Source: Salisapilia sapeloensis (lineage: Eukaryota; Oomycota; Peronosporomycetes; Peronosporales; Salisapiliaceae). Taken from it: a DNA stretch of 64,000 nt. Shown piece after piece: positions 43,055 to 52,531 of this stretch. The notes beneath the pieces are model-generated. The model was not told the DNA's origin, ran no database searches, and saw nothing but the letters and a program-made list of their open reading frames with translations. The translations under genes were made by a program, and so were the position numbers. Location: NCBI GenBank assembly GCA_023334545.1, contig JAADVB010000006.1, forward strand, positions 1 through 64,000. Reading direction: 5' to 3'. The first letter of the stretch is position 1; each line of letters starts with the position of its first letter.

Positions 43055-43582
43055 TCAAGACGGTGGACTTTTCTTTAAAGTGAACCAACTAATCTCCTTC
43101 TCTTTGCTAAGCCACAAGACAAGTTGATCTGGCTTGCGTTTCTTGATGATCGCATCCGAGATCTCGTCGTAAAGTTCTAGTGACAGCACTTTGGTCTTGC
43201 CATTATAATGGCGAATACGTAGATTGATGGACGAGGCAGTCCATTCCAACTCGGTGTCGTCCTCTGGGTGGCTACCAATGCCTTCCAGGCTTACGTACAC
43301 TGTCACACGCTTTTTGCCATCGGACCAAGCGTATGTTGTGATTGCCTCTGTTGGTTCCGGAGCACTAGCAACGTCTAGAGCTTGCGTCTTTAGTAGTCGT
43401 GGCTCTGGCTTTTGATCCCATTCGTGGATCTCGACGCCCTCTCGTACGCGATGAGCATAGTAGTATGAATTCTTGCCTCTATGACAGTCATGTTAGGGTA
43501 GATATCGAGTTACGTGGAGTGAGGTAGTCTACCTCTTGCGGATATTGTCATGAAGTGCCGAGTCGTCACCTGCTTCCGACAT
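43055..43582 (-). CDS. CS-domain (p23/CacyBP-like) protein
   Basis: Exons 43533-43582 and 43055-43478 join to 157 residues. Near the N-terminus is KNSYYYAHRVREGVEIHEWD. The CS fold occupies about residues 60-155: YAWSDGKKRVTVYVSLEG (strand 1-2), LEWTASSINLRIRHYNGK and LVLWLSKEKEISWFTL. CS domains bind HSP90 or act as adaptors (SGT1, p23, CacyBP). The YYYAHR start and the KEISWFTL end are closest to CacyBP/SIP- or DYX1C1-like CS proteins. No TPR, SGS or S100-binding region is present, so partner and pathway are open. It is head-to-head with the KDO gene, 150 bases apart. Confidence 0.8.
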
Positions 43583-43732
43583 CTTGCTAGCTTCTTGCGA
43601 AATGTACCACTATCGTGCTTGGAGTGTACCATTCGGACGGAGTATGCCGGCCAAGGGAGCTCGTCGACGGCTTCCGGACACCAACCAAGCTTCTGCTGGC
43701 GTAGATATCGATACATAGTGGAGTCGAGTAAG

Positions 43733-44567
43733 ATGAGTCGATGTAAAGCACTTGGTGTTATCCCTGCTCGACTTGGATCAACTCGGTTACCACGCAAACC
43801 TTTGCTCGAGATCGATGGTCGGCCGATGATAGAGCACACATTTCGAGCGGCGAAGCGGGCACAGTCACTCAGTGATGTACTCGTTGCTAGTGATAGTCAA
43901 GAGATATTGGATGTCATTCGTAAGGCTGGTGGAAAGACAGCGCGGACATCCAGTGAGTGTCCAACGGGCACTGACCGCGTTGTTCAAGCTGTACGAGCCT
44001 TGAAAACTGATGACGAGTACGACATTATTGTCAACATTCAAGGAGATGAGCCTGGAGTTAATCCAGAGCATATTGATCAGTGTGTGGAAGCTTTGCGTAC
44101 AGCACAGCCGAACGTCGTCATGAGCACATTGGCCACGCCCGTTTCGAATGAAGAAGATGCGTACAGTCGAGACGTAGTGAAATGCGTACTGAACGACGAG
44201 AGGTACCTTTGGTCTTCTACCTTCATATCGAACAAACGCTTATATTAAACTCTTATTTCTTATATACGAGGATAGCAACGCCATCTACTTTTCTCGCGCT
44301 TTAATCCCACATTCCAAAGACGGAAGCTATCAACCAAATCAGGTTACGTACTTACGGCACGTCGGATTGTATGCGTTTCGAAAAGAGTTTTTGTTGGCAT
44401 ACCCGTCTCTACCAACGTCACCTTTGGAAAGGATGGAAGAGTTGGAACAACTACGAGTGCTATCTGCTGGGTATGTGATTAAGGTCATCCAAGTCGAGTC
44501 GACATTGCCTGGCATTGACACCGAGCACGACTTGGCAACATTTACATCACTATGGCCGCGACCGTAA
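43733..44567 (+). CDS. kdsB: CMP-KDO synthetase (3-deoxy-manno-octulosonate cytidylyltransferase)
   Basis: Exon 43733-44202 joins 44276-44567 (73-base intron, acceptor GATAG) to 253 residues. VIPARLGSTRLPRKPL is the nucleotide-binding start. RPMIEHTFRAA, LVASDSQEI, CPTGTDRV and VNIQGDEPGVNPEHID (metal-binding Asp) follow. HVGLYAFRKEFLLAYPSLP and LPGIDTEHDLA complete the family. The length equals bacterial KdsB (about 250). It makes CMP-KDO from CTP and KDO. In bacteria this feeds lipopolysaccharide; in plants it feeds rhamnogalacturonan II. The intron and eukaryotic neighbours argue against contamination. No N-terminal anchor is seen (plant KdsB has one); an upstream frame reaches only a non-ATG codon. 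Confidence 0.9.
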
Positions 44568-44928
44568 CTCGAGTATTGTTCTAGTAGAAGAAAAAAGTTT
44601 GTACGTGCATGCTATTTGCAGCTTCTTTCTTTCTGGTGAACCCAATGACGATAATAAACATCGGAACATATACAAAAGGATGTACAACGATTTCCTTTGT
44701 CTATAGCTTCTATCTTCCGTAATGGAAGTATAATGTACTGACCACTCACTGATCCAATATCAACCAGATGGAGGTAGATCATTGCTATACGGCATGCAGT
44801 AGAAGGATAGAATGGAGAGAGCTGGAGTACGTCAGATGAGGGAAGACATGACGAGAGACATCACGTTTCGCGACCTCACTTTTTAACTTTCTTCATCGAT
44901 CGCTTGACACATCTAGTGAGTCATCAGG
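44568..44928. other. Intergenic region (361 bases)
   Basis: Between the KDO gene stop and the 7TM-kinase start, both on the plus strand. A pyrimidine-rich run with CTCACTTTTTAACTTTC at about 44876-44892 sits about 40-50 bases before the ATG and may mark the transcription start. Nothing else is seen. Confidence 0.35.
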
Positions 44929-47670
44929 ATGGACGAGCTCAATGCATCGGCACAGTCGTTATCGCAGGAAGAGCTGATGATTTTGGAGGCGCAGGCGGAC
45001 ATTTTGCGGGAATACCGGTCACTCTTGATTGCTGTGGAAATCGGTTACGCTGTCAACTTTGCCTTGTTCAGCGCTGTCATCATATACCTCCGTCACCACC
45101 GGAACATTGTCTACAGAGGAGACTCGAGTGCAGCGCGGAAACTTATCCTTCCAGCATATGAGTCTTTGCTCTGGGTGCTAGCCTTCGTTTCCGGTGCACA
45201 TGCCCTCTACTTTACCATCCATCTCGTCTTGATGAACACACGCCGGATACCGACTGCAGTCGAATTAGAAGCTTACTACTCTGGCCGCCTCTTTACTTGT
45301 ATCCTGACGATGGTTTATCTTCATCAGAAGAGTGTGTCGACGCCAGCACTTCAACGAGCGTGTGGTATTAGTCTGCTCATGGCGACGTACACCCTTCCGA
45401 TCGAATGGGCGGCGGAGTCATTCATGTCGAAAGAAGCAGGGTACTGGGTTCCAACCATCACGCGGGCTCTTATATTCGTCTATTTTGTCTATGTGTTCTT
45501 CCGAGCGCCTGCCCGCGCCACCAAGCACTCTATCCGACAGTACTGTGTCTTCATCTGGGTGTATTTCTGTACGATGTGGGCATTTGATGGTCTCCTTCAG
45601 GGAGGCCAAGTCGATGCAGGTTTTGCGGTCATCTACATCAACATCGCCTGGTCATCTCTTTCACCATTCTTCATCTGGCGCGTCTTGCGTGCAGATACGG
45701 AGCATTGGCGAGGACTTGGTCGACGAGCTGTGCAGCTCCAAAGCATGTTCCGATCGAAGAACAATATCCACGAACGCATTTCTTCCCACGGCCTTCACGT
45801 ACTCATTGAAATGCATCGCAAGTACATAATCGATTTTGCGTACCTAGAGTTCAAACGTCGCATTGGCACGGGCTCAAGTGCAGATGTCTTTAGCGGAACT
45901 CTCCATTCGAAAACTCCAGTCGCGATTAAGGTATATTCATATCCTAGACTTCTTGGATGTGGAGATGTTGATACATGGGATATATTTGTAGGTGTATACT
46001 CCAGAATCCCTGACGGATGATGTGGTCGCAGAGTTTAGTCATGAGGCAGCGCTCTGTGGCTCCCTTCACCATGCAAATATCGTCAAGGTAATAAGGTTTC
46101 CATTGCTGTCCTCTGTGCACCTGATGCGAGCTTAATGTTCCTTTCTTAGTTCTACGGCCTCTGCATCTCGCCGCCGACGATCTGTCTCGTGTCGGAGCTT
46201 TGCCAAGGTCCTTTAGACGAAATTACTCGTGCGGTAGCTCGGCAGCAGCATGATCGCCAGAGGCAGCAAGCCCTGATCGATATCAACTACATGATCGACT
46301 GTGTCCGAGCGGTTGCATACCTTCATAGCTTTACACCTGCCTTTGTCCATCGCGACATTAAGCCATCCAACTACTTACTGGATGCACACTGTACGGTGAA
46401 ACTGACTGACTTTGGTGAAAGCCGCAGTCTGCCTTCACATAACAAGAGTGGGTATGCTATCAATATCTCTGCCATGAGCAACCACAAATCCTTGACACGA
46501 GACGAGCTTTCATCTGTCCGCACACCACAGTCGAGTCAGTCCGTACGCAATGCAATGACTGTGCGTGGCACACCTGACTATATGGCGCCTGAACTTATTC
46601 AAGGGAAGGCTGGTCAAGCATTGTACGGAGAAGCTGCGGATATCTATAGTTTGACGATAACGCTGTGGGACATTCTCCACCCGCTTCAAGAGCACTATCC
46701 GGAGGCGAACGGAAACCATCTCAAGGTCTTTGAGAACGTTTTGAATGGCGCTCGACCTGCCTTAAGCTCTTCATTTTGTCCAGAGCTCGGCAAGTTACTG
46801 ACTGAAGGCTGGGATGCGCGGCCTGAACGTCGTCCGTCTGCCCAGTACATGCTACAAAAGCTTGAGCATATCCAAGAAAGCATCAGCTACGATGTCGCAG
46901 CACTGCTAGCAGAAACGGCCGAAGACAAGCAAACTGACGTCAAGAAAGACAAGAGTCCTAGCAATGCTGCGAGTGGACACTTACTCATGCAGCGCATGCT
47001 TGAATTCGATTTCGTCAGCTCTGTCGAGGAAGCACGACGAATGGGCAACGGGTTGATGAGTGCAGGGTATTTGCACCATTCACGTCACCAAGAACCATTC
47101 CTTCGGACCACAGAAAAATTCTTTTTTGATGACAGATTCTATGGGAAAGGAGGATCTGTCTTGCTTGATAGTGATCCGTCACCACCAGGCAATACGCAGT
47201 GGTACTATCCTTTCCAATCGAACGATGAGGAGAGTGCGTCCGATGTCCTTACCGAGTCAATTGGTCGTACTTCGAGCAAGTCTACGACATTGTCGGACTC
47301 TCGAGATTACCAGAGCTACTTGCAACAACCACGACATGATGTGAAGATTTGTGCGTGTCGAAAGTTGGGGCGTGGTATGAATTCCAAGGCAAACCAACCT
47401 AAACGTTTCCGACATAACAAGAGGTGGTATGCCGTAGTGGAAGAAAGCGTGCTTACGGAGAACTTGCTGTCGGGAGAGTTTGATCAGGCTGGAAATCAGA
47501 CTACTGTGGATGAATACGATGCGCTGGAGCGTGTGAGTGAAGTCGACTCGGCCATTCTAGAAGATAGTGGTGGTGAAGGCGGTATGAATCCGATTGACGG
47601 CCATGAGCCCAACATTAGTCCGAACGAGTCCAGAGCTCCGCACGACGCAATCAAACTGTCTGTAGTGTGA
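44929..47670 (+). CDS. Seven-transmembrane receptor-like protein fused to a TKL-type kinase
   Basis: Exons 44929-45930, 45992-46087 and 46150-47670 give 872 residues. Residues about 30-255 contain seven hydrophobic helices. For example: IGYAVNFALFSAVIIYL, LLWVLAFVSGAHALYFTIHL, ALIFVYFVYVFF, VYFCTMWAFDGLL and FAVIYINIAWSSLSPFFIW. A kinase domain follows at about 305-590. The glycine loop is RIGTGSSADVFSG, the Lys is in VAIKVYTPE, the catalytic loop HRDIKPSNYLL, the metal motif DFGESRS, and the activation end GTPDYMAPELIQGKAG. All catalytic residues are present. The last 280 residues are Ser/Asp-rich with a small basic patch. Oomycetes are known for GPCR-like proteins with C-terminal kinase domains; this looks like a TKL version. 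Ligand and substrate are unknown. Confidence 0.85.
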
Positions 47671-47716
47671 CGCATATCGCAATGTGCTGAAGCAATCAAG
47701 TTGTATTAATGCATAC

Positions 47717-49681
47717 TCATTTTTTAGCTTTTGTTCTTGTCGGCTTCGTGGTCTGCTTTTCAGCTTTTAGTGGTTTTGTGCTTGATCGACATGTGTGCTT
47801 GGACTTTGGCTCTTTGCGTTGCATAGGTGCCTCAGCAACTGTACTATCCGCTTGTCTACTTTCCCATTCTTCCAAGACTTGTCGAATCTCTTGTTTCGAC
47901 ACGACTACGTTATGAGCAGCGTCAATTTGGTCTTTTGCGAGATCAAAGGCTGTAGCTCCGACGAAATTCTTTAACATTGGGTCGGCACCATGGTCTAGTA
48001 AGACTCGGAGACTTTTCTTGGACTCATGGAAGACAGCAATGGTACATGGAGTCCATCCATGCATGTCACGCGCATTAACATTTACCTTAAACATTGTCAA
48101 CAGACACTCTAACTTGTCCGAGTCGCTAGCAAAGTTACTGGCTGCTACTTCCTGCTCTAGCTGCTTCTTTACTCTCGACACTTTACTAAGTAGAGCGGTA
48201 ACAACATCGACATTATCGAATTGCACTGCAATCATAAGCAATGTAGCTCCTTTCTCATTCCGTACCTCACTTGTAATGCGAGGCTTTTCGTTTCGATCGA
48301 TTGCCTCCTCTGCTATCGTATCGAATTTCTCCTCGAGTGCTATGGCTGTACCACCCGCAGCTAGCTCGAAAAGCTCCTGTCGAAGGTGGAGTTGTGCTTG
48401 CCGCTCTCTCTCAATGTGACTCGTAATTCGCTCTTCCCACTTGGCTTCCATAGCCTGCCGTCGCTCCTCCAGTAGCCTCTCTGTTTCTGACAAGTCCCAA
48501 GCATTGAGCTGCTTCTGTACGTCAGATGACTTGGCAACGTCGAATGGAGATTCTCCCTGCTTTGTAGCAATACGGGGATCTCCTCCAGCTCTTAAGAGGA
48601 GATCAATCATGGCAATATGACCGTTGTAAGAAGCCCGAAACAACGGCGAGCGTCTTTCGTCGTTGCATTGATTCGGATCCGCTCCGTGATCAATTAGTAG
48701 TGTCACAATCTGTTCGTGGCCTTGGCATGCCGCCTCAGACAGAGCGGTGTGTCCTCGTCCATCCTCGCTGTTAGGATCATAGTTCTGATCGAGGTATTTT
48801 TGCACAACTTCCATGTCACCATCAAAAGCACCTTCAACCATCTCAAAACTATTACGAGGCTTTGGCATTGACTTGATTCCTAAAGCCTCCGCAAAGCTAC
48901 CTGTGTGTGATTCTTCATTTTCAGACGAAGCGTTTGTGCTGGACACTTCGATCGAACACATACGTAAGGCAGCTTCAATTGAAGGTGTAGACACATTTGA
49001 AACGACAGCGAATCGAAATTGGTCATCGATGATAAATTGGTTAGCGTCTGGATCACCTGCATTTGGCCGCAGCAATTTTGTGTATACTTGTGGTTGGAAG
49101 AGCTCCTTACGGTCGAGAATGGAAGACGGGAATGAATCATCGGAGAAAAAAGTGTCGAGTTCTAGATTGGCGAAGGACCCCAAGTCCACGACGAGAAGCG
49201 TTCCGTAGCGTAGCGCTGCAACCAAGCACCGCCGCAAGTTTTCAGGCTCCATATCTCGTGGATTTGCAGCATGAAGATAAGAACCTCGCTGGTACTGTAA
49301 GAAGCGTGCTGCATCTTTGTCGTGATTATCCAATATCATCGGACATCGCTCGAACACGTATACAGCTTGATCCATCGCTTCAAGCAATCCTGCTAAGGTA
49401 ACGTGCAGTTTAGGAATCAACTGTTGACGACCATCTTCGAGCACACATAGAACTGATTCCTGTGCTTCTGGTAGTGACAAAAGAGAAGACGTGGAAACCT
49501 CGAGAGCGTCGAACACATCCTGTGCTTCATAATGCTCAAGCAAGTCTTTCGTCGACCATTTGTGAAAAGAGATGAGCTCAATGAATGCATTGCCTACATC
49601 AGGAGGTAATTGGCCTCGAATCCAGTCTTGCGACAGCGCAGGCTGCTCATGGTACGAAGCGATACTCGCTGCGCCTCCCAT
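47717..49681 (-). CDS. Ankyrin-repeat protein with N-myristoylation signal
   Basis: A single exon of 654 residues. The start MGGAASIAS fits the N-myristoylation rule (Gly2, Ser6). Residues about 10-270 are a folded, helical region without known motifs (LPPDVGNAFIELISF, RCPMILDNHDKDAARFL). Two ankyrin arrays follow. The first, at about 285-395, includes GHTALSEAACQGHEQIV, LLIDHGADPNQ and SPLFRASYNGHIAMIDLLL. After a coiled coil (TERLLEERRQAMEAKWEERI) comes a second array at about 490-610 (GATLLMIAVQFDNVDVVTAL, GWTPCTIAVFHESKKSLRVL). The tail is Lys-rich. The ankyrin / coiled-coil order recalls IQANK1-type proteins, but I see no clear IQ motif. Probably a membrane-attached scaffold. The convergent stop is 46 bases from the 7TM kinase. 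Confidence 0.75.
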   Translation of the reverse strand: MGGAASIASYHEQPALSQDWIRGQLPPDVGNAFIELISFHKWSTKDLLEHYEAQDVFDALEVSTSSLLSLPEAQESVLCVLEDGRQQLIPKLHVTLAGLLEAMDQAVYVFERCPMILDNHDKDAARFLQYQRGSYLHAANPRDMEPENLRRCLVAALRYGTLLVVDLGSFANLELDTFFSDDSFPSSILDRKELFQPQVYTKLLRPNAGDPDANQFIIDDQFRFAVVSNVSTPSIEAALRMCSIEVSSTNASSENEESHTGSFAEALGIKSMPKPRNSFEMVEGAFDGDMEVVQKYLDQNYDPNSEDGRGHTALSEAACQGHEQIVTLLIDHGADPNQCNDERRSPLFRASYNGHIAMIDLLLRAGGDPRIATKQGESPFDVAKSSDVQKQLNAWDLSETERLLEERRQAMEAKWEERITSHIERERQAQLHLRQELFELAAGGTAIALEEKFDTIAEEAIDRNEKPRITSEVRNEKGATLLMIAVQFDNVDVVTALLSKVSRVKKQLEQEVAASNFASDSDKLECLLTMFKVNVNARDMHGWTPCTIAVFHESKKSLRVLLDHGADPMLKNFVGATAFDLAKDQIDAAHNVVVSKQEIRQVLEEWESRQADSTVAEAPMQRKEPKSKHTCRSSTKPLKAEKQTTKPTRTKAKK

Positions 49682-49746
49682 TACGACTCCTCAAGATAGC
49701 ATCAAACAGCACATAATTGACACACCACAAAACACACTACGATACG

Positions 49747-52458
49747 ATGAACGCGAGGCCGCCGCTCGTGCTCTTAGTACTCGCAGTCGGAGCTGTGTTG
49801 CTCTCGGCACTTTTCACCCGAGATTTCCTATCGGCTGCAAGTCACCCTAATGGCTGTGAAATGACATATTCACATCCGATCTACACGCAGGTCAATATAT
49901 CCTCCAAGACGCGCCATAGTAGCAAGTATTCGTTGTATAAGATTGACAATCGGAAGCAACGGAAGGAGTTGACTGGTGTACCAGTGCTTTTCTTACCTGG
50001 GAATCTAGGTAGCTACAAACAGTCTCGGTCGATTCGACGTCATTTATGGGATTTGGATGCGAATCTATTTGACGTCTTTGCTGCTGATTTTGGGGAAGAG
50101 CTCTCTGCAGTCAGTGGTCTTTTCGTCCAGCAAGAGGCATCGTTTGTAAACGATGCGATCCGTTGGATCTTAAAGCAGTACAGAAAAAAGCAAAAGAGCG
50201 ACAAGAAGAGAGCGACACAGTCTTCTGTTATCGTTGTAGCTCATTCCATGGGAGCTGTCGTGGCGCAGGTTGCTCCCACGCTACACAACCATAAGCAAGG
50301 CTCCATTGAGCATATTGTAGCTTTAGGAAGCCCATACTATAAACCACCATATCCGTTTGATACAGACATGCAGTACATGTACGAAGCAAGCAACCAGCTT
50401 CTGGCATCGAAAAAGCCTCGTTCCTCACCGACAAGTAGTGCAAATGTCAAGAATGCATTGCCAGGTGGAAAGGGAGTTTTACCCGATCCAGTGGTAATTT
50501 CCATCGCTGGTGGGCACAAGGATACAACCGTCCACGCTTCATTATCACTTCCAGACTCTGCCACATCGTCTGGAAACAGTCTGGCAGTGCTTTCAACAGC
50601 CATGCCATCCGTCAATGTTTCAGTGGACCATCAATGTCTGCTCTGGTGCCGACAGCTCTTGCAATCCGTTGCCGAAAGCATTTACGCTGTCGTCGATACC
50701 AAACACCGTCATTTGATCAAAAGCGCAAGTGAACGTCTCAAGCTCGCTACTTCAACGCTTATTGGAGACGATTCTGATGTCTCTATACACAGGAACAGTG
50801 TCATGGCTGGCTACCACCGCTTGGAAGATGTAGACCAGTATGATTTATGGTTGCCACTATGGCTGTATAACTTGTTCCGTACCAGATACTCAACACTTTT
50901 GCTCATGATGTACGCACTCACACTGCGTATTCTTCAAGTCCAGATCAGTCATTGGCAGCGACGGTTTGATCCTCAGAAAGAACCTGGCGTAGGAGACGAT
51001 ATCATCCCGTCCTTCCTCTCTTTGCTTCACCCACTGCAACACGGTCCGCAAGTCATCTATCGCATTGGCAACTGGCTATGTCCTCAAGACAACTCGACAC
51101 CAAAGCAGTCAACCCGACAGCTTGCGATCGGTGGAGGTAGCGTCACAATCATCGCACTTGCTATTGCCATTGGGTATGCGCCACCGACGTCGGACTTTGT
51201 CGACTGGCTTCGACCGTTTGGCAGTCTCGCTATCATCTACTTGAGTGCAGTAGGACTCATGTCTGCTACATTTACGATGCTTGATCCTATTCGGCAGTAC
51301 TTGCTCTGTCCGTTGGCCTTGAGACTGAACCATGCAGCTAAGAAATATCATGTCACCAAGTGGAAGGCAATAGCATTATTGTATGTGATCACGCAAGTGC
51401 TCGGACATGTGGAGATGCTCGTGTCTTCGGAAGCATCAGCCGAGTTTCGAGGAGCTCGATGCATGGCGCTTTTGGTCTTTGCTGCCTTGTTCGCTGTCAT
51501 CTTTTCCACCTTGCGAATGATTACGGATGAACTAGCTTCTCTCAGTCAACAGAGACTCCAGCGGTCGTTTGCTGCCGTCCTTTTGTTCTCGGCATGTGCA
51601 TGGGCAGGCAAGATCGCCTACTTTATCGCTGCTGCACGTTTCCCACCGCCAGTCTTGACGAAGGCGTTCGGTATCGAGGCCTCGATCTGCTTTGGGGTGC
51701 TGACGTTAGTAGGATACACTTGCGCACTAGTGTACGAACAGACGCTGCCTTTGCCTCCTGTCGCGTTCTTTGGAACGGATTCAGCTAGCGACATCTCGTC
51801 GCTGTATGATGAAACGCCAAAGGTTGGAGGTACACGCATTACGGCTGAGAATTGCCCTCGATGTCTTTATGAAGACGCTGGACCAGGTGCTGTCTTTGTC
51901 GAGTGTTCCACTTCCAAGACGAAGCGCATTCGCATGTCAAGTGGAGATGTGGTGACGGTCGGACCTACGTATCGAGTAGTGTCCTGTGACTGCGTCTTCC
52001 GAGCAAAAAAGACGGCGGACTATTGCGCCTTTTGTCTCCGATCGTGTCGGCTCTGTGGCGGTGGCGATGGCAATTTCCAGCAAGCTCAAAAGTACCGCCA
52101 GTTCCTTGATGAAAGTCGCGTTAGTCTGCTCGTGCATGCGGTCATACCGCTCTTGATGCAAGCGCTTGCACTCGGACAATTATCGTACGGCTTCGATAAA
52201 GAGCACTTGTCTTTCTACATCACTCCTACCGTCGCACTCGTGTTAATCCTCTACTTTACTCTGCTGCGTGATCCTCGCGACCGAAAGTATAGCAAGCGTC
52301 AGACAGCTCGACCTCAACCAAAGAAAGCTTCTTCAGTATCCTCGCAGCAGAAGAAGGCACGAAAGCAGCGTAAGAAGCGCAAGAAGAAAAGTTCAGCTAG
52401 TACATCCCAGACGAGTGGACCTCTTCTACAAGAGATCACGCCACCTCCATTAGATTAG
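49747..52458 (+). CDS. PGAP1: GPI inositol-deacylase (PGAP1/Bst1-like)
   Basis: A single exon of 903 residues from ATG 49747; the frame upstream starts at TTG. An N-terminal signal anchor (LVLLVLAVGAVLLSALF) is followed by the lumenal lipase: VPVLFLPGNLGSYKQSRSIR, DVFAADFGEELSAVSG and the nucleophile elbow VVAHSMGAVVAQ. VDHQCLLWCRQLLQS is also family-typical. The C-terminal third has about eight membrane helices. Before the last two helices sits a Cys-rich insert (ENCPRCLYED.., YCAFCLRSCRLCGGG) that could bind zinc and that I do not know from animal PGAP1. The tail is Lys-rich. PGAP1 removes the inositol-linked acyl chain from GPI anchors in the ER, a step in ER exit of GPI proteins. It is head-to-head with the ankyrin gene (65 bases between starts). 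Confidence 0.87.
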   Translation: MNARPPLVLLVLAVGAVLLSALFTRDFLSAASHPNGCEMTYSHPIYTQVNISSKTRHSSKYSLYKIDNRKQRKELTGVPVLFLPGNLGSYKQSRSIRRHLWDLDANLFDVFAADFGEELSAVSGLFVQQEASFVNDAIRWILKQYRKKQKSDKKRATQSSVIVVAHSMGAVVAQVAPTLHNHKQGSIEHIVALGSPYYKPPYPFDTDMQYMYEASNQLLASKKPRSSPTSSANVKNALPGGKGVLPDPVVISIAGGHKDTTVHASLSLPDSATSSGNSLAVLSTAMPSVNVSVDHQCLLWCRQLLQSVAESIYAVVDTKHRHLIKSASERLKLATSTLIGDDSDVSIHRNSVMAGYHRLEDVDQYDLWLPLWLYNLFRTRYSTLLLMMYALTLRILQVQISHWQRRFDPQKEPGVGDDIIPSFLSLLHPLQHGPQVIYRIGNWLCPQDNSTPKQSTRQLAIGGGSVTIIALAIAIGYAPPTSDFVDWLRPFGSLAIIYLSAVGLMSATFTMLDPIRQYLLCPLALRLNHAAKKYHVTKWKAIALLYVITQVLGHVEMLVSSEASAEFRGARCMALLVFAALFAVIFSTLRMITDELASLSQQRLQRSFAAVLLFSACAWAGKIAYFIAAARFPPPVLTKAFGIEASICFGVLTLVGYTCALVYEQTLPLPPVAFFGTDSASDISSLYDETPKVGGTRITAENCPRCLYEDAGPGAVFVECSTSKTKRIRMSSGDVVTVGPTYRVVSCDCVFRAKKTADYCAFCLRSCRLCGGGDGNFQQAQKYRQFLDESRVSLLVHAVIPLLMQALALGQLSYGFDKEHLSFYITPTVALVLILYFTLLRDPRDRKYSKRQTARPQPKKASSVSSQQKKARKQRKKRKKKSSASTSQTSGPLLQEITPPPLD

Positions 52459-52531
52459 AAATGATGTAGTGCCACAAGTCGTTTTGAAAGTACTAAACTA
52501 CGCGCTAATGGACCGCTTCCAAAGCTCAATT

